From JBOHNS01 sp050730835 (GTDB lineage Bacteria; Patescibacteriota; Saccharimonadia; Saccharimonadales; UBA4665), in the NCBI GenBank assembly GCA_050730835.1, contig JBOHNS010000035.1:1-21131 (forward strand): a DNA stretch of 21,131 nt, read 5' to 3'. The stretch's first letter is position 1. Each line of letters opens with the position of its first letter. Position numbers and translations under genes: made by a program. Below the pieces are notes generated by a model. That model saw nothing but the letters and a program-made list of their open reading frames with translations. It did no database searches and was not told the origin of the DNA. This document shows positions 14,469 through 20,739 of this stretch, piece after piece.

Positions 14469-14897
14469 TTATGGCTTTGCGATAGGCTGGGCCGGAAATC
14501 TAGCCGTAGCGCCATTACCAGGAATAACTTTATAGCTAAAACTAGTCACACCGCTAGCGCTCAAACTAACCGAACCCACGCTGCTAGCAATTGGCGCTAA
14601 ATCATGCTCGGTCAGTATCAATTTGTTGCCCATGGGAGATTTGGCTTTATCCAAAAGCGTAATCACCGCGTCGCCGGTAAACGGCTTGGAGCCATTATTG
14701 GTTACCCGAAAATTATATTGATAATGGCCGCTAGTGCGGCTAACGCTAGTGCTAGTAACCACAATGCCTTTGGCGTTTGCCCCGCTATTGCTAGGGTAAG
14801 TTTTAGATTTGCCCAAAAATACGAAACTCAAAACAACAATAATCACCACTACCGCTAGCACCGCACCAGTAATTCTGCGAGATGTTTTTTTGTTCAT
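14469..14897 (-). CDS. Membrane-anchored Ig-like-domain protein, unknown function
   Basis: 142 residues. After MNKKTSRR, residues 10-29 (TGAVLAVVVIIVVLSFVFLG) form a signal anchor. A short Ser/Asn linker leads into a beta-sandwich-like domain of about 95 residues (GIVVTSTSVSRTSGHYQYNF, then VTNNGSKPFTGDAVITLLDK), the pattern of FxLYD/DUF4352-type Ig-like domains that use the GSxP turn. The tail is Pro/Ala-rich. No catalytic residues are visible. A TAAAAT box lies 11 nt before the ATG. It is divergent from the glycosylase gene, with 54 bp between the starts. Confidence 0.68.
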   Translation of the reverse strand: MNKKTSRRITGAVLAVVVIIVVLSFVFLGKSKTYPSNSGANAKGIVVTSTSVSRTSGHYQYNFRVTNNGSKPFTGDAVITLLDKAKSPMGNKLILTEHDLAPIASSVGSVSLSASGVTSFSYKVIPGNGATARFPAQPIAKP

Positions 14898-14939
14898 GGG
14901 TAGTTTTTATTTTAACTGATTTTGCTTTGATTACTAAGC

Positions 14940-14945
14940 TAGAAT
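14940..14945 (+). promoter_or_regulatory. -10 box, leaderless start of the glycosylase gene
   Basis: TAGAAT 6 nt before ATG 14952. It supports an N-terminal start well upstream of the frameshift. Confidence 0.45.
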
Positions 14946-14951
14946 GGAGTT

Positions 14952-15583
14952 ATGATTCTAGCCACGCCAACCAATCTGCGTAAAGCAGAAAAACATTTGA
15001 TGGATAACGATCCGGTACTAGCGGCGGTGATTACCGAGGTTGGTCCTTGCCGCTAGCGCCGCATAGCGATTATTATGGCGCGCTAGTAAATTCGATAATC
15101 GGCCAGCAACTTAGCGTCAAGGCGGCCGCTAGCATCAAACAGCGTTTCCGCAAATTATTTGCTGGCAAGTTTCCAACGACCGAAGAAATATTACAAAAAT
15201 CGCCAGAGAATTTACGCGCCGTAGGCTTTTCGCTAGCAAAAGCCGGCTACGTCCGGAACCTAGCCCAGCACATCATCGACGGCAAAATCAGCTTCGACAA
15301 ACTATACCAGCAATCCAACGAACAAATAATCGCCGAACTTACAGATGTAAAAGGCGTCGGCGAATGGACCGCCCACATGTTTTTACTATCTTGCGTCGGC
15401 CGCCTAGGCGTTCTGCCAAGCGGCGACCTAGGCATAAAAAACGGCATCCGAAAACTTTACAAACTAGAGTCCGCCCCAACCCCAGCCCAAATAACAAAAA
15501 TTGCCCTAGCAAACAATTGGCGCCCTTACGAATCCATAGCCAGCCACTACATCTGGCGCAGCCTGAACAATTCCCCCGCCTAG
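14952..15583 (+). pseudogene. AlkA-type DNA-3-methyladenine glycosylase (HhH-GPD), one frameshift
   Basis: Base-excision repair enzyme family that removes alkylated purines. From ATG 14952 the frame reads MILATPTNLRKAEKHLMDND and PVLAAVITEVGPCR, then stops at TAG 15054-15056. In the other register the protein continues as PLAPHSDYYGALVNSIIGQQ and is open to 15583. One lost base near TTGCCG (15048-15052) restores GPCPLAPHSDYYGALVNSII, as in intact relatives, giving about 210 residues, the normal length. The catalytic part is present: helix-hairpin-helix LTDVKGVGEWTAHM and the GPD motif LPSGDLGI with the active-site Asp. TTG 15047 could start the C-terminal piece without residues 1-32. A partial second copy lies at 18368-18685. 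Confidence 0.8.
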
Positions 15584-15621
15584 CAAAACTGGCACAAAAA
15601 GCCTTACTTTAGTCCCTCCCT

Positions 15622-15639
15622 AGGACGTTCTTCTATAGG
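15622..15639 (+). repeat. 18-bp element downstream of the glycosylase gene
   Basis: AGGACGTTCTTCTATAGG matches the reverse complement of 18711-18728 at 17 of 18 positions, so each glycosylase copy is followed by the same element in opposite orientation. Confidence 0.6.
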
Positions 15640-15664
15640 TTCTCAGAGTGAGGCCTTATTTTTT
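15637..15664 (+). terminator. Probable intrinsic terminator of the glycosylase gene
   Basis: AGG..CTCA, loop GAG, TGAG..CCT with a small internal loop, then TTATTTTTT. Confidence 0.5.
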
Positions 15665-15750
15665 CAAATCACTGCCCGCTGGCAAGGCTCGGCAATCGAA
15701 CCATCCAAGCTCAAATGCGGTGGCCGGTCAGCCAAAGCCAGAATCTTCAT
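15664..15750 (-). pseudogene. Stub of a metallophosphoesterase-like gene
   Basis: From ATG 15750 the minus strand reads MKILALADRPPHLSLD and stops after 28 residues at 15664. MKILALADRPP is the typical first strand and metal-binding start of calcineurin-like phosphoesterases (usually MKIL-x-I-A/S-D). The body of the enzyme (GDxx, GNH, GH motifs) is absent. The promoter is still good: TACAAT (15758-15763) with extended TGC stands 7 nt before the ATG. It looks like the 5' end of a gene cut off by a rearrangement next to the glycosylase terminator. Too short to be functional; assignment rests on 11 residues plus the promoter. Confidence 0.5.
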
Positions 15751-15757
15751 GTAAGCA

Positions 15758-15763
15758 ATTGTA
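15758..15763 (-). promoter_or_regulatory. Extended -10 box of the phosphoesterase stub
   Basis: TGC plus TACAAT on the minus strand, exactly 7 nt before ATG 15750. Confidence 0.5.
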
Positions 15764-15846
15764 GCAGAACCGTATCTAGCCGCCTCAATCTAAACATTGC
15801 GAAGTTATAGTAAATCCAAGCCAGATGCATTAAAATTATTAGCATT

Positions 15847-16248
15847 ATGGGACTTTTCGGATCGCCGCCAAAAATTATAATCGTCGAGGACAATACGGCC
15901 TTGGCAGATATTTACAAAACCAGGCTCGAACTAATCGGCTATAAATGTTTAGTGGCGTACGACGGCCAGACCGCGCTAGAGCTTATAGAAAAAGAGCTGC
16001 CAAAATTGGTACTGCTCGACCTAATGGTTCCGAAAATCGCCGGCGACCAAATTCTAGAAAGAATGCGAGCCAGCGCTTGGGGCCACGATATAAAAGTCCA
16101 CATCATATCCAATCTCAATGAAGCCGACGCGCCGGCTGGCCTGCGCGAGCAAGGCATTGAGGGATACTCCGTAAAAGCCAACCTGGCCAACGACCAGCTC
16201 GACCAACTTGTAAATCGCATCCTGCAACCGCCATCCACTCCCGCTTAA
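15847..16248 (+). CDS. Single-domain response regulator (CheY-like receiver)
   Basis: 133 residues, almost all receiver domain, with no output domain. Acidic pair E14-D15 (IIVEDNTALA), phospho-acceptor D58 in LVLLDLMVPKIAG, the Ser/Thr position S88 in VHIISN and the conserved K110 in YSVKANL are in place; Met60-Val-Pro follows the Asp as usual. It should be phosphorylated by a histidine kinase and act by protein contact. No kinase is encoded nearby, so its partner lies elsewhere. A TAAAAT box about 10 nt before the ATG suggests a very short leader. It is a lone gene between the phosphoesterase stub and the REP-like repeat. Confidence 0.9.
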   Translation: MGLFGSPPKIIIVEDNTALADIYKTRLELIGYKCLVAYDGQTALELIEKELPKLVLLDLMVPKIAGDQILERMRASAWGHDIKVHIISNLNEADAPAGLREQGIEGYSVKANLANDQLDQLVNRILQPPSTPA

Positions 16249-16286
16249 AACTTGCCTTTATACACACTTGTTTCCTAGGTTTTCTA

Positions 16287-16330
16287 GGGGGCTGCCCCGT
16301 AACAGATGAATAAATTACAGATTTGCTAGT
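16287..16330 (-). repeat. REP-like element, copy 1 (solo end of a RAYT element)
   Basis: GGGGCTGCCCCGTAACAGAT followed by GAATAAATTACAGATTTGCTAG matches 17648-17690, which is the 3' end and last codons of the RAYT gene (CTAGCAAATCTGTAA on the minus strand). The homology stops where the transposase body would start. The GGGGC-T-GCCCC core is a palindrome. Confidence 0.7.
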
Positions 16331-16370
16331 TATTGTTTAATTTTCGGGGGTTGGTTGGATTTGGAGTTCT

Positions 16371-16790
16371 TCACACTTTAAACGGCTTTGCTAGCGAAAT
16401 TAAAGCGATGCCGGGAATTTTTTGCTTTAGTAGTTTATGGTCATTAGTAACGAAATAGTCGCAGCCGCGCAAAATGGCCGTCGCTAGGTGAATGGCGTCG
16501 GGTGTTTTGATAGAGTTGTGTTGGCGGCGCAACTTAGCAGCGCGTAGAAGTACAGCTATAGCTACCGGCTGCGCCCTCAGTGGTAATTTTTGGGATTGTT
16601 CATATAGACCCTGAGCTTCGATGTCGCTAAAATTTGATTTGGCCAGAAGTTCTAAAAATGTCAGTTCGGACACAATCAGTTCTGCCCCTGAATTGCCGGT
16701 TGCAATTAACTCCGCGGCTCGGTCTTGAAACTGTCCGGCCACGCCGAAGAAATAAATAATTACACTGCTATCAAGCGCAATTTTTGCCAC
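16371..16790 (-). CDS. vapC: VapC-type PIN-domain toxin
   Basis: A 139-residue PIN-domain ribonuclease; VapC toxins cut tRNA or rRNA in the presence of Mg2+. The four acidic residues are present: D7 (IALDSSVII), E47 (TFLELLA), D98 (TPDAIHLATA) and D117 (VTNDHKL). Length is normal. It begins with GTG 16790 immediately after the antitoxin TAA, with no spacer, so translation depends on coupling to VapB. The operon promoter is upstream of vapB. The pair lies between two REP-like repeats together with the RAYT gene, consistent with acquired DNA. The target RNA cannot be predicted. Confidence 0.9.
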   Translation of the reverse strand: MAKIALDSSVIIYFFGVAGQFQDRAAELIATGNSGAELIVSELTFLELLAKSNFSDIEAQGLYEQSQKLPLRAQPVAIAVLLRAAKLRRQHNSIKTPDAIHLATAILRGCDYFVTNDHKLLKQKIPGIALISLAKPFKV

Positions 16791-17021
16791 TTAGTCGTCC
16801 CATTTGTCGCGCTGCTTACGAATGTAGGCTACCGGATCACTGCCCCATTTTCCGGCATATTTGCCTTTGAGTTCCTGCACCGGATCGGTTGCCGAAATCT
16901 TAAGATTGCGGTTTCTGTCCAGCTCAAACGATACTTTTTGCCCAGGCTTAATTTGCAGTTTTTGGCGCAGCTCTTTGGGAATAACAATCTGATATTTCGA
17001 TGAAACAGTGCTGGTATTCAC
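16791..17021 (-). CDS. vapB: VapB antitoxin with AbrB-type DNA-binding domain
   Basis: 76 residues from GTG 17021. A longer reading from 17057 would run through the -35 and -10 boxes, so it is rejected: TAGAAT ends 7 nt before the GTG. Residues 1-45 (STVSSKYQIVIPKELRQKLQ, then IKPGQKVSFEL) form a classic swapped-hairpin AbrB domain with the S-KYQIVIPK motif. The C-terminal tail (YAGKWGSDPVAYIRKQRDKW) would bind and block VapC. It probably represses its own promoter through the palindrome at 17041-17067. Confidence 0.9.
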   Translation of the reverse strand: MNTSTVSSKYQIVIPKELRQKLQIKPGQKVSFELDRNRNLKISATDPVQELKGKYAGKWGSDPVAYIRKQRDKWDD

Positions 17022-17028
17022 GAGTTGA

Positions 17029-17067
17029 ATTCTAACAAGCCGTAAAACCATTGTCAACCGTTTTACG
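17029..17067 (-). promoter_or_regulatory. vapBC promoter with palindromic operator
   Basis: Minus strand TTGACA (17052-17057), 17-nt spacer, TAGAAT (17029-17034), then 7 nt to GTG 17021. The inverted repeat CGTAAAAC/GTTTTACG (17041-17048 and 17060-17067, perfect 8-bp arms, 11 nt apart) straddles the -35, an ideal place for VapB autorepression. This is the best promoter in the window. Confidence 0.75.
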
Positions 17068-17149
17068 TTTTTATAGGTTCAACTTTTAGGCCAACCCAGC
17101 CACAAAAAACTAACCAAGCAAACTACATACTATAAAATAATTTCCAACA

Positions 17150-17170
17150 TTAAGAGGTTCGACCTCTTAA
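17150..17170. repeat. Perfect 9-bp-stem palindrome
   Basis: TTAAGAGGT, loop TCG, ACCTCTTAA. It lies in a 250-nt stretch (17068-17317) where I see no gene. No T-tract follows, so a terminator is unlikely. Confidence 0.6.
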
Positions 17171-17317
17171 ACTCTTAAACCCGTCTACTACACAACAATC
17201 CCCGCTGGCTGACTTGGCATCCGCTATTACACCATGCCCCACTGCCCAAAGCGAACAATATGGTCGAACATTTGAGCCAATTTGATTATAGAAAAACGGC
17301 GTCCTTTTTTGACTAAC

Positions 17318-17455
17318 TTAGACGCGCTTGATAATTTTGACGATTAGTACGATTAGCGCGATTACCAGCAAGATGTGGATCAAGGCGCCGAGATGGAACA
17401 CAAAGAAACCCAGTAGCCACAAAACTACCAAAATTCCAATTATTAGTAATAGCAT
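17318..17455 (-). CDS. Lmo0937-family small membrane protein
   Basis: A 45-residue protein that is almost wholly hydrophobic: MLLLIIGILVVLWLLGFFVF, then HLGALIHILLVIALIVLIVK and a basic end IIKRV. Two helices are separated by the short turn FHLGALIH, the pattern of the Lmo0937/DUF5670 family, in which the G-x-LIHxLLVIA core is conserved. Function is not known; many relatives are stress-linked. GGGGGAT about 5 nt before ATG 17455 is a ribosome site, and TACAAT with extended TGC at 17492-17500 is the likely -10, giving a leader of about 30 nt. It is easily missed because of its size. Confidence 0.8.
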   Translation of the reverse strand: MLLLIIGILVVLWLLGFFVFHLGALIHILLVIALIVLIVKIIKRV

Positions 17456-17491
17456 AGCGTGATCCCCCGTTTACGTTTATTTATTGGTTTA

Positions 17492-17500
17492 ATTGTAGCA
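17492..17500 (-). promoter_or_regulatory. Extended -10 box of the Lmo0937-family gene
   Basis: TGC plus TACAAT on the minus strand; a leadered promoter paired with a real ribosome site. Confidence 0.45.
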
Positions 17501-17612
17501 TAGCTAGTGGGGCGAGTTTCATGGTTTAGCTAGCGTTGTCCGGTAGGTCTCAAGATTGTTTTTCATTTCCTTAAGACGTAACCGTCTAGCTCCTCGGCCA
17601 AACTTTCGGCTG

Positions 17613-17645
17613 GGCTCCTAGGCTCCTAGGCTCCTAGGGCTCCTG
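17613..17645. repeat. Short tandem repeat, unit GGCTCCTA
   Basis: Three exact 8-bp units (17613-17636) and a fourth degenerate one (17638-17645), immediately outside the REP-like end of the RAYT element. Each junction makes the palindrome CCTAGG. Confidence 0.8.
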
Positions 17646-17647
17646 GC

Positions 17648-17690
17648 GGGCTGCCTCTTAAGGGATGAAGAAATTACAGATTTGCTAGTT
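17648..17690 (-). repeat. REP-like element, copy 2 (3' end of the RAYT gene)
   Basis: GGGCTGCCTCTTAAGGGATG and the following 20 or so bases overlap the last codons of the transposase. An imperfect inverted match to copy 3 at 18317-18350 gives the element paired ends. Confidence 0.65.
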
Positions 17691-18288
17691 CGTGTTTTAT
17701 TTCGGCTAACATGTTTAGGTTTTCTTCGTAGTCGGCTACAAATTCTAAGTAGGCCTGCCTTGTGGCATGTTGCGCTAAAACCCTTTCGTTTTGCAGCCAC
17801 TCCGGCTCGCTTGCACGGCGGATGTGTATTAAGCTCGAATACGGGTAATATTTCCAGCTTCGTGGGTTGAGGTAAATGTAGCGCGAAATGTGCAGCAAGT
17901 ATGCGTCGCTCGTGATGCGCGACGATTTGTAGCGGTTTTCAAATAAATGCCCGCTGCGCTTATATTTGCGGTTAAAGTACGCCGAGTAGCTAGTCATTAT
18001 ACTTTTCATGAAAGCACTCAGCGCGCCGATTTCATGCTGGAATATCAGCAAATGGAAATGGTTATCCATCAGGCAGTAGGCTAACAGCTCGACATGATCT
18101 CGATGGTGAGGATACGCTACGCCGCTTTTGCTTGTAACTTGCTTGTGTGAAAGATAACGCGAGAACAAATACAAAAAATAGTCTTTGTCGGCCGATTCCA
18201 GAAAAATGTTGCCCTTGCTAGCACCACGCGCATAAACGTGATAGTAGCTATCCGGGCTATCAAACCGAGTAGTATTCCGAGAAGGCAT
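17674..18288 (-). CDS. REP-associated tyrosine transposase (RAYT, Y1/IS200-like)
   Basis: A 204-residue HUH single-strand transposase of the Y1_Tnp family. The start region SYYHVYARGASKGNIFLESA is the family's YHVYxRG motif. DNHFHLL (75-81) gives the HUH metal-binding pair H77-x-H79, and the catalytic Tyr is probably in TSYSAYFNRKYKRSGHLFE (about 99-117), followed by GHLFENRYKS as usual. RAYTs cut and mobilise REP palindromes and rarely move their own gene. REP-like repeats flank it (17648-17690, 18317-18350) and a solo copy lies at 16287-16330. The ATG 18288 overlaps a divergent ATG (GCATGC). GAGGTAG upstream is a ribosome site. Confidence 0.9.
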   Translation of the reverse strand: MPSRNTTRFDSPDSYYHVYARGASKGNIFLESADKDYFLYLFSRYLSHKQVTSKSGVAYPHHRDHVELLAYCLMDNHFHLLIFQHEIGALSAFMKSIMTSYSAYFNRKYKRSGHLFENRYKSSRITSDAYLLHISRYIYLNPRSWKYYPYSSLIHIRRASEPEWLQNERVLAQHATRQAYLEFVADYEENLNMLAEIKHELANL

Positions 18289-18316
18289 GCTTCAAAACTA
18301 CCTCACAGAATCAATA

Positions 18317-18350
18317 TTTGCAAATCACTCATCTGTTACGGGGCAGCCCC
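18317..18350 (+). repeat. REP-like element, copy 3 (5' end of the RAYT element, inverted)
   Basis: TTTGCAAATCACTCATCTGT then TACGGGGCAGCCCC, the reverse complement of the copy-1 pattern, including the perfect stretch TCATCTGTTACGGGGCAGCC. Copies 1 and 3 are inverted and enclose about 2 kb with vapBC and the RAYT gene. Confidence 0.7.
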
Positions 18351-18367
18351 TTAAATCCCTTAAATCC

Positions 18368-18685
18368 CAGCACATCATCGACGGCAAAATCAGCTTCGAC
18401 AAACTATACCAGCAATCCAACGAACAAATAATCGCCGAACTTACAGATGTAAAAGGCGTCGGCCAATGGACCGCCCACATGTTCTTACTTTTCTGCGTAG
18501 GCCGCCTAGACATCCTACCAACCGGCGACCTAGGCATAAAAAACGGCATTAAAAATCTTTACAACCTAAAATCCGCCCCAACCCCAACCCAAATTATCCA
18601 AATCGCCGAAAAAAACCATTGGCACCCCTACGAATCCATAGCCAGCTACTACCTCTGGCGCAGCCTAAACAATTCCCCCACCTAA
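18368..18685 (+). pseudogene. C-terminal half of a second AlkA-type glycosylase, fused in frame to the RAYT leader
   Basis: The last 106 or so residues of the glycosylase (HIIDGKISFDKLYQQSNEQI to the end) are present, with helix-hairpin-helix LTDVKGVGQWTAHM and catalytic-Asp motif LPTGDLGI; the N-terminal 105 residues are missing. An ATG at 18287, opposite the RAYT start, opens a continuous 132-residue frame that crosses the REP-like element into the glycosylase. DNA identity to the first copy is perfect over 98 bp (18366-18463 = 15264-15361), then falls to roughly 80% by eye. Loss of the N-terminal domain makes activity unlikely. Confidence 0.75.
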
Positions 18686-18710
18686 TCTAATAAACTGACA
18701 CGAAATTACA

Positions 18711-18728
18711 CCTATAGAGGAACGTCCT
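18711..18728 (+). repeat. 18-bp element downstream of the truncated glycosylase
   Basis: CCTATAGAGGAACGTCCT is the reverse complement of 15622-15639 with one change. Here it also makes the hairpin AGAGGA-ACG-TCCTCT, followed by a T-rich but broken tract. Confidence 0.6.
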
Positions 18729-18778
18729 CTTAATTTCATTTTTGTTTTCCTCTGTTTATATTATAGCGGTTTTAGCAA

Positions 18779-19387
18779 TTAGCTAACCACTTGCTTGTTG
18801 TCTTTTTGCCAGGCAATTAACTCCGCATACCAAGGCTCTGGGTCTTTGTAGCCAAGTTCTGTAACGTCGTAGCCGCCCTCTTTCATTAGAATGTAATCAA
18901 GGTCAATCCAGTCGTCTAATTGGCGTTTAGTTGGCGGCGGTAAGTTCCAGTCCATGATAAAGTTTCTGTAATCAGTCTGTGAGTATGGGTTTATGTCAGT
19001 TACTTGGTCGCCGCTGTTGTAGTCAATGCTAAAGTCCACGTCAGTACGGTCGTCTAGTTCCTTAGCCGCTACGGAGTCTTCGTCTACTAGGGCTTGGTGT
19101 TTGTCGGCTTCAGTGGCGCTAGACAGCTTCCTTGCGTAAGCGTCTTGGGCGTTAATGTAAGCTTGCTTCATGTTAAGCCGTGTAGCGTTGTAATCGGCTA
19201 TTTCTTTAGCTCGGTTTTGTTCGGCTTTTGTAATAATGTCTTGAGTAGCTTTTGGCAATTCTTCAAAGGTAGCACCCCTGTTAATATCGCCTGCTAGTTG
19301 TGACTTTTTCTTGTTATCAAAAGAAACAAACGGCTCTACGTTGTTAATTAGTCCTAGTCTTTTGCTTAGTTGTACGTTTACTGTCAT
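18779..19387 (-). CDS. Hypothetical protein of 202 residues
   Basis: No family recognised and no signal peptide or membrane helix. Residues about 50-105 (LPKATQDIITKAEQNRAKEI, then RLNMKQAYINAQDAYARKLS) look like a long charged helix or coiled coil. The C-terminal half is acidic and aromatic (DVDFSIDYNSGDQV, NFIMDWNLPPPTKRQLDDWI, DPEPWYAELIAWQKDN), a soluble cytoplasmic style. GGAAGGAAG upstream of ATG 19387 is a ribosome site. Its leadered start and its place beside the DUF4268 gene (46 bp downstream of that gene's stop, same strand) suggest acquired DNA and perhaps one operon. A phage or defence-linked role is possible but unsupported. Confidence 0.65.
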   Translation of the reverse strand: MTVNVQLSKRLGLINNVEPFVSFDNKKKSQLAGDINRGATFEELPKATQDIITKAEQNRAKEIADYNATRLNMKQAYINAQDAYARKLSSATEADKHQALVDEDSVAAKELDDRTDVDFSIDYNSGDQVTDINPYSQTDYRNFIMDWNLPPPTKRQLDDWIDLDYILMKEGGYDVTELGYKDPEPWYAELIAWQKDNKQVVS

Positions 19388-19433
19388 TTGTTATTGCTTC
19401 CTTCCACGTGTTATAGAGCAGACTCTCAGTATA

Positions 19434-20369
19434 CTACTTCAGATACTTCGGGAACGCGGCAGCCATTGAGTCGAGTTTTTCATTTAGCCATTGAATTAAC
19501 TCGTTCTGAGAGTCAGGGTTTTCTATGCTGCCGGCCTTATGAATCTCGGCATGACTGGTTTTGCGTCCAGGTTTTGGTTTCCATTGCAGATTAAACCCTA
19601 GCTCTAGCTCAATTTCATCTTTTTTTGTCATAATTTCGTCGTATAAGTTTTGATCATCCCAAATTTCAAAATTTACCCCGACATAGCCGCGAGTCTTATT
19701 TATGTTTACAGCCAGCTTGGCTTTGGATGAACCAATACTGACGTTATACCAATGCTGCGGCAAAGGTTTTTGCCAGCTTTTGACATGCTTGGCGTGAGCC
19801 TTACCATACTCGCGTAGTTTGGTGAAAAAGTCCTGCTGTTTCAGATTATATTCACTAATTCCACGATTGCCGACGCCAGTTTTTTGGATAATTTTCGCCC
19901 ACTCGTTTGGCTTGGATACGATATTGAAGCGAGGTGCCGGTCGCGAAGTGTCTATTTTCCAAGCCTCCAGTTCAATTAAAAATAAATTAACCCGGTCATT
20001 GGTATTCTCGTTCAGCCATTGTACTGCCTGCTCGTGTTCTTCACGTGCTCGTTTTACTAGCCAGACGATAGTCTCGGCTTGCAGTCCGGCGGCATAAGTT
20101 ATTATCTTGCCTAAGTGATCATGATCTGTATCTTCTAGTTGATTTTCGATGATTATTTTATTGCCAGTATCGTCCTCGGCCAAAATATCGACCGAAAATC
20201 TTCCAACACCCATTTCCGTTTGAGCATTAAAAAGAGTAATGCCCAACGCATCGCTAAGTAACTCAAGATTCTCGTCTAGCGCCAACCAATTAGTAAAATC
20301 CAAAGCCTCGTGCCGCCAAATTTCTCTTAATTCTACTTGCTTAAATTTGCCGACGGATATCATATTCAT
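19434..20369 (-). CDS. DUF4268-type protein with PD-(D/E)XK-like N-terminal domain
   Basis: 311 residues. The N-terminal half resembles the nuclease-like fold seen before DUF4268: GRFSVDILAED (57-67, Asp61), KIIIENQLEDTDHDHLGKII (71-90, E75-x-Q77) and TYAAGLQAETIVWLVKRARE (91-110), a D...E-x-Q arrangement in which Gln replaces the usual Lys. The C-terminal half (about 165-311) has the DUF4268 pattern with the aromatic WYNVSIGSSKAKLAVNINK and LELGFNLQWKPKPGRK. It is probably a DNA- or nucleotide-binding protein of defence or mobile elements; catalysis is inferred only. The start MNMISVG is supported by AGGAAG upstream. The next gene lies 46 bp downstream on the same strand. Confidence 0.75.
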   Translation of the reverse strand: MNMISVGKFKQVELREIWRHEALDFTNWLALDENLELLSDALGITLFNAQTEMGVGRFSVDILAEDDTGNKIIIENQLEDTDHDHLGKIITYAAGLQAETIVWLVKRAREEHEQAVQWLNENTNDRVNLFLIELEAWKIDTSRPAPRFNIVSKPNEWAKIIQKTGVGNRGISEYNLKQQDFFTKLREYGKAHAKHVKSWQKPLPQHWYNVSIGSSKAKLAVNINKTRGYVGVNFEIWDDQNLYDEIMTKKDEIELELGFNLQWKPKPGRKTSHAEIHKAGSIENPDSQNELIQWLNEKLDSMAAAFPKYLK

Positions 20370-20499
20370 AAGTACTCGCTTCCTACTCGTTAGCCTTAAT
20401 ATTTAGTTCTTTTAGTTGGGATTGTTCTACTGGAGATGGGCTGTTCACCACTAAAGTCTATGCCGGAGCCGTTTCTAAAGAATGCCTGCTCCATTTTAT

Positions 20500-20739
20500 T
20501 CATAATAAATCCAGGAATTCGTCGATTGTCATTGCGGCTTCTTGCTCTATGATTTTCTTTAGTAGCGGTTTTTTAATGTCCTTGCCTTTGTGCATGGGGA
20601 TTGTTACGCGGCTTTTGGTTTGCTGGTTATATAGAATCAGATGGCTGCCTTTTTGGCGCAACTCCACGTAGCCGCAACGTTTTAGGACTTTGACTACTTG
20701 GTTAGGATTGAGACTTGGCAGCGATTTGAAGCCAGCCAC
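20500..20739 (-). CDS. hicA: HicA-family mRNA interferase toxin
   Basis: 79 residues. HicA toxins use a small dsRNA-binding-like fold with a catalytic His to cut mRNA. That residue is H33 in RQKGSHLILYN, and the second conserved block TIPMHKGKDIKKPLLKKIIE (about 51-70) is complete. The start is GTG 20739, placed directly after the antitoxin TAA, the same zero-spacer junction as vapBC (TAA-GTG-GC). The C-terminal MTIDEFLDLL is usual. Positions 20370-20499 hold nothing I can name apart from the upstream part of the DUF4268 gene. Confidence 0.92.
   Translation of the reverse strand: MAGFKSLPSLNPNQVVKVLKRCGYVELRQKGSHLILYNQQTKSRVTIPMHKGKDIKKPLLKKIIEQEAAMTIDEFLDLL

Noticed and set aside
17022..17057. 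Longer VapB start at 17057
   Set aside because: The extra 12 codons run through the -35 and -10 boxes; the GTG at 17021 lies 7 nt after the -10.
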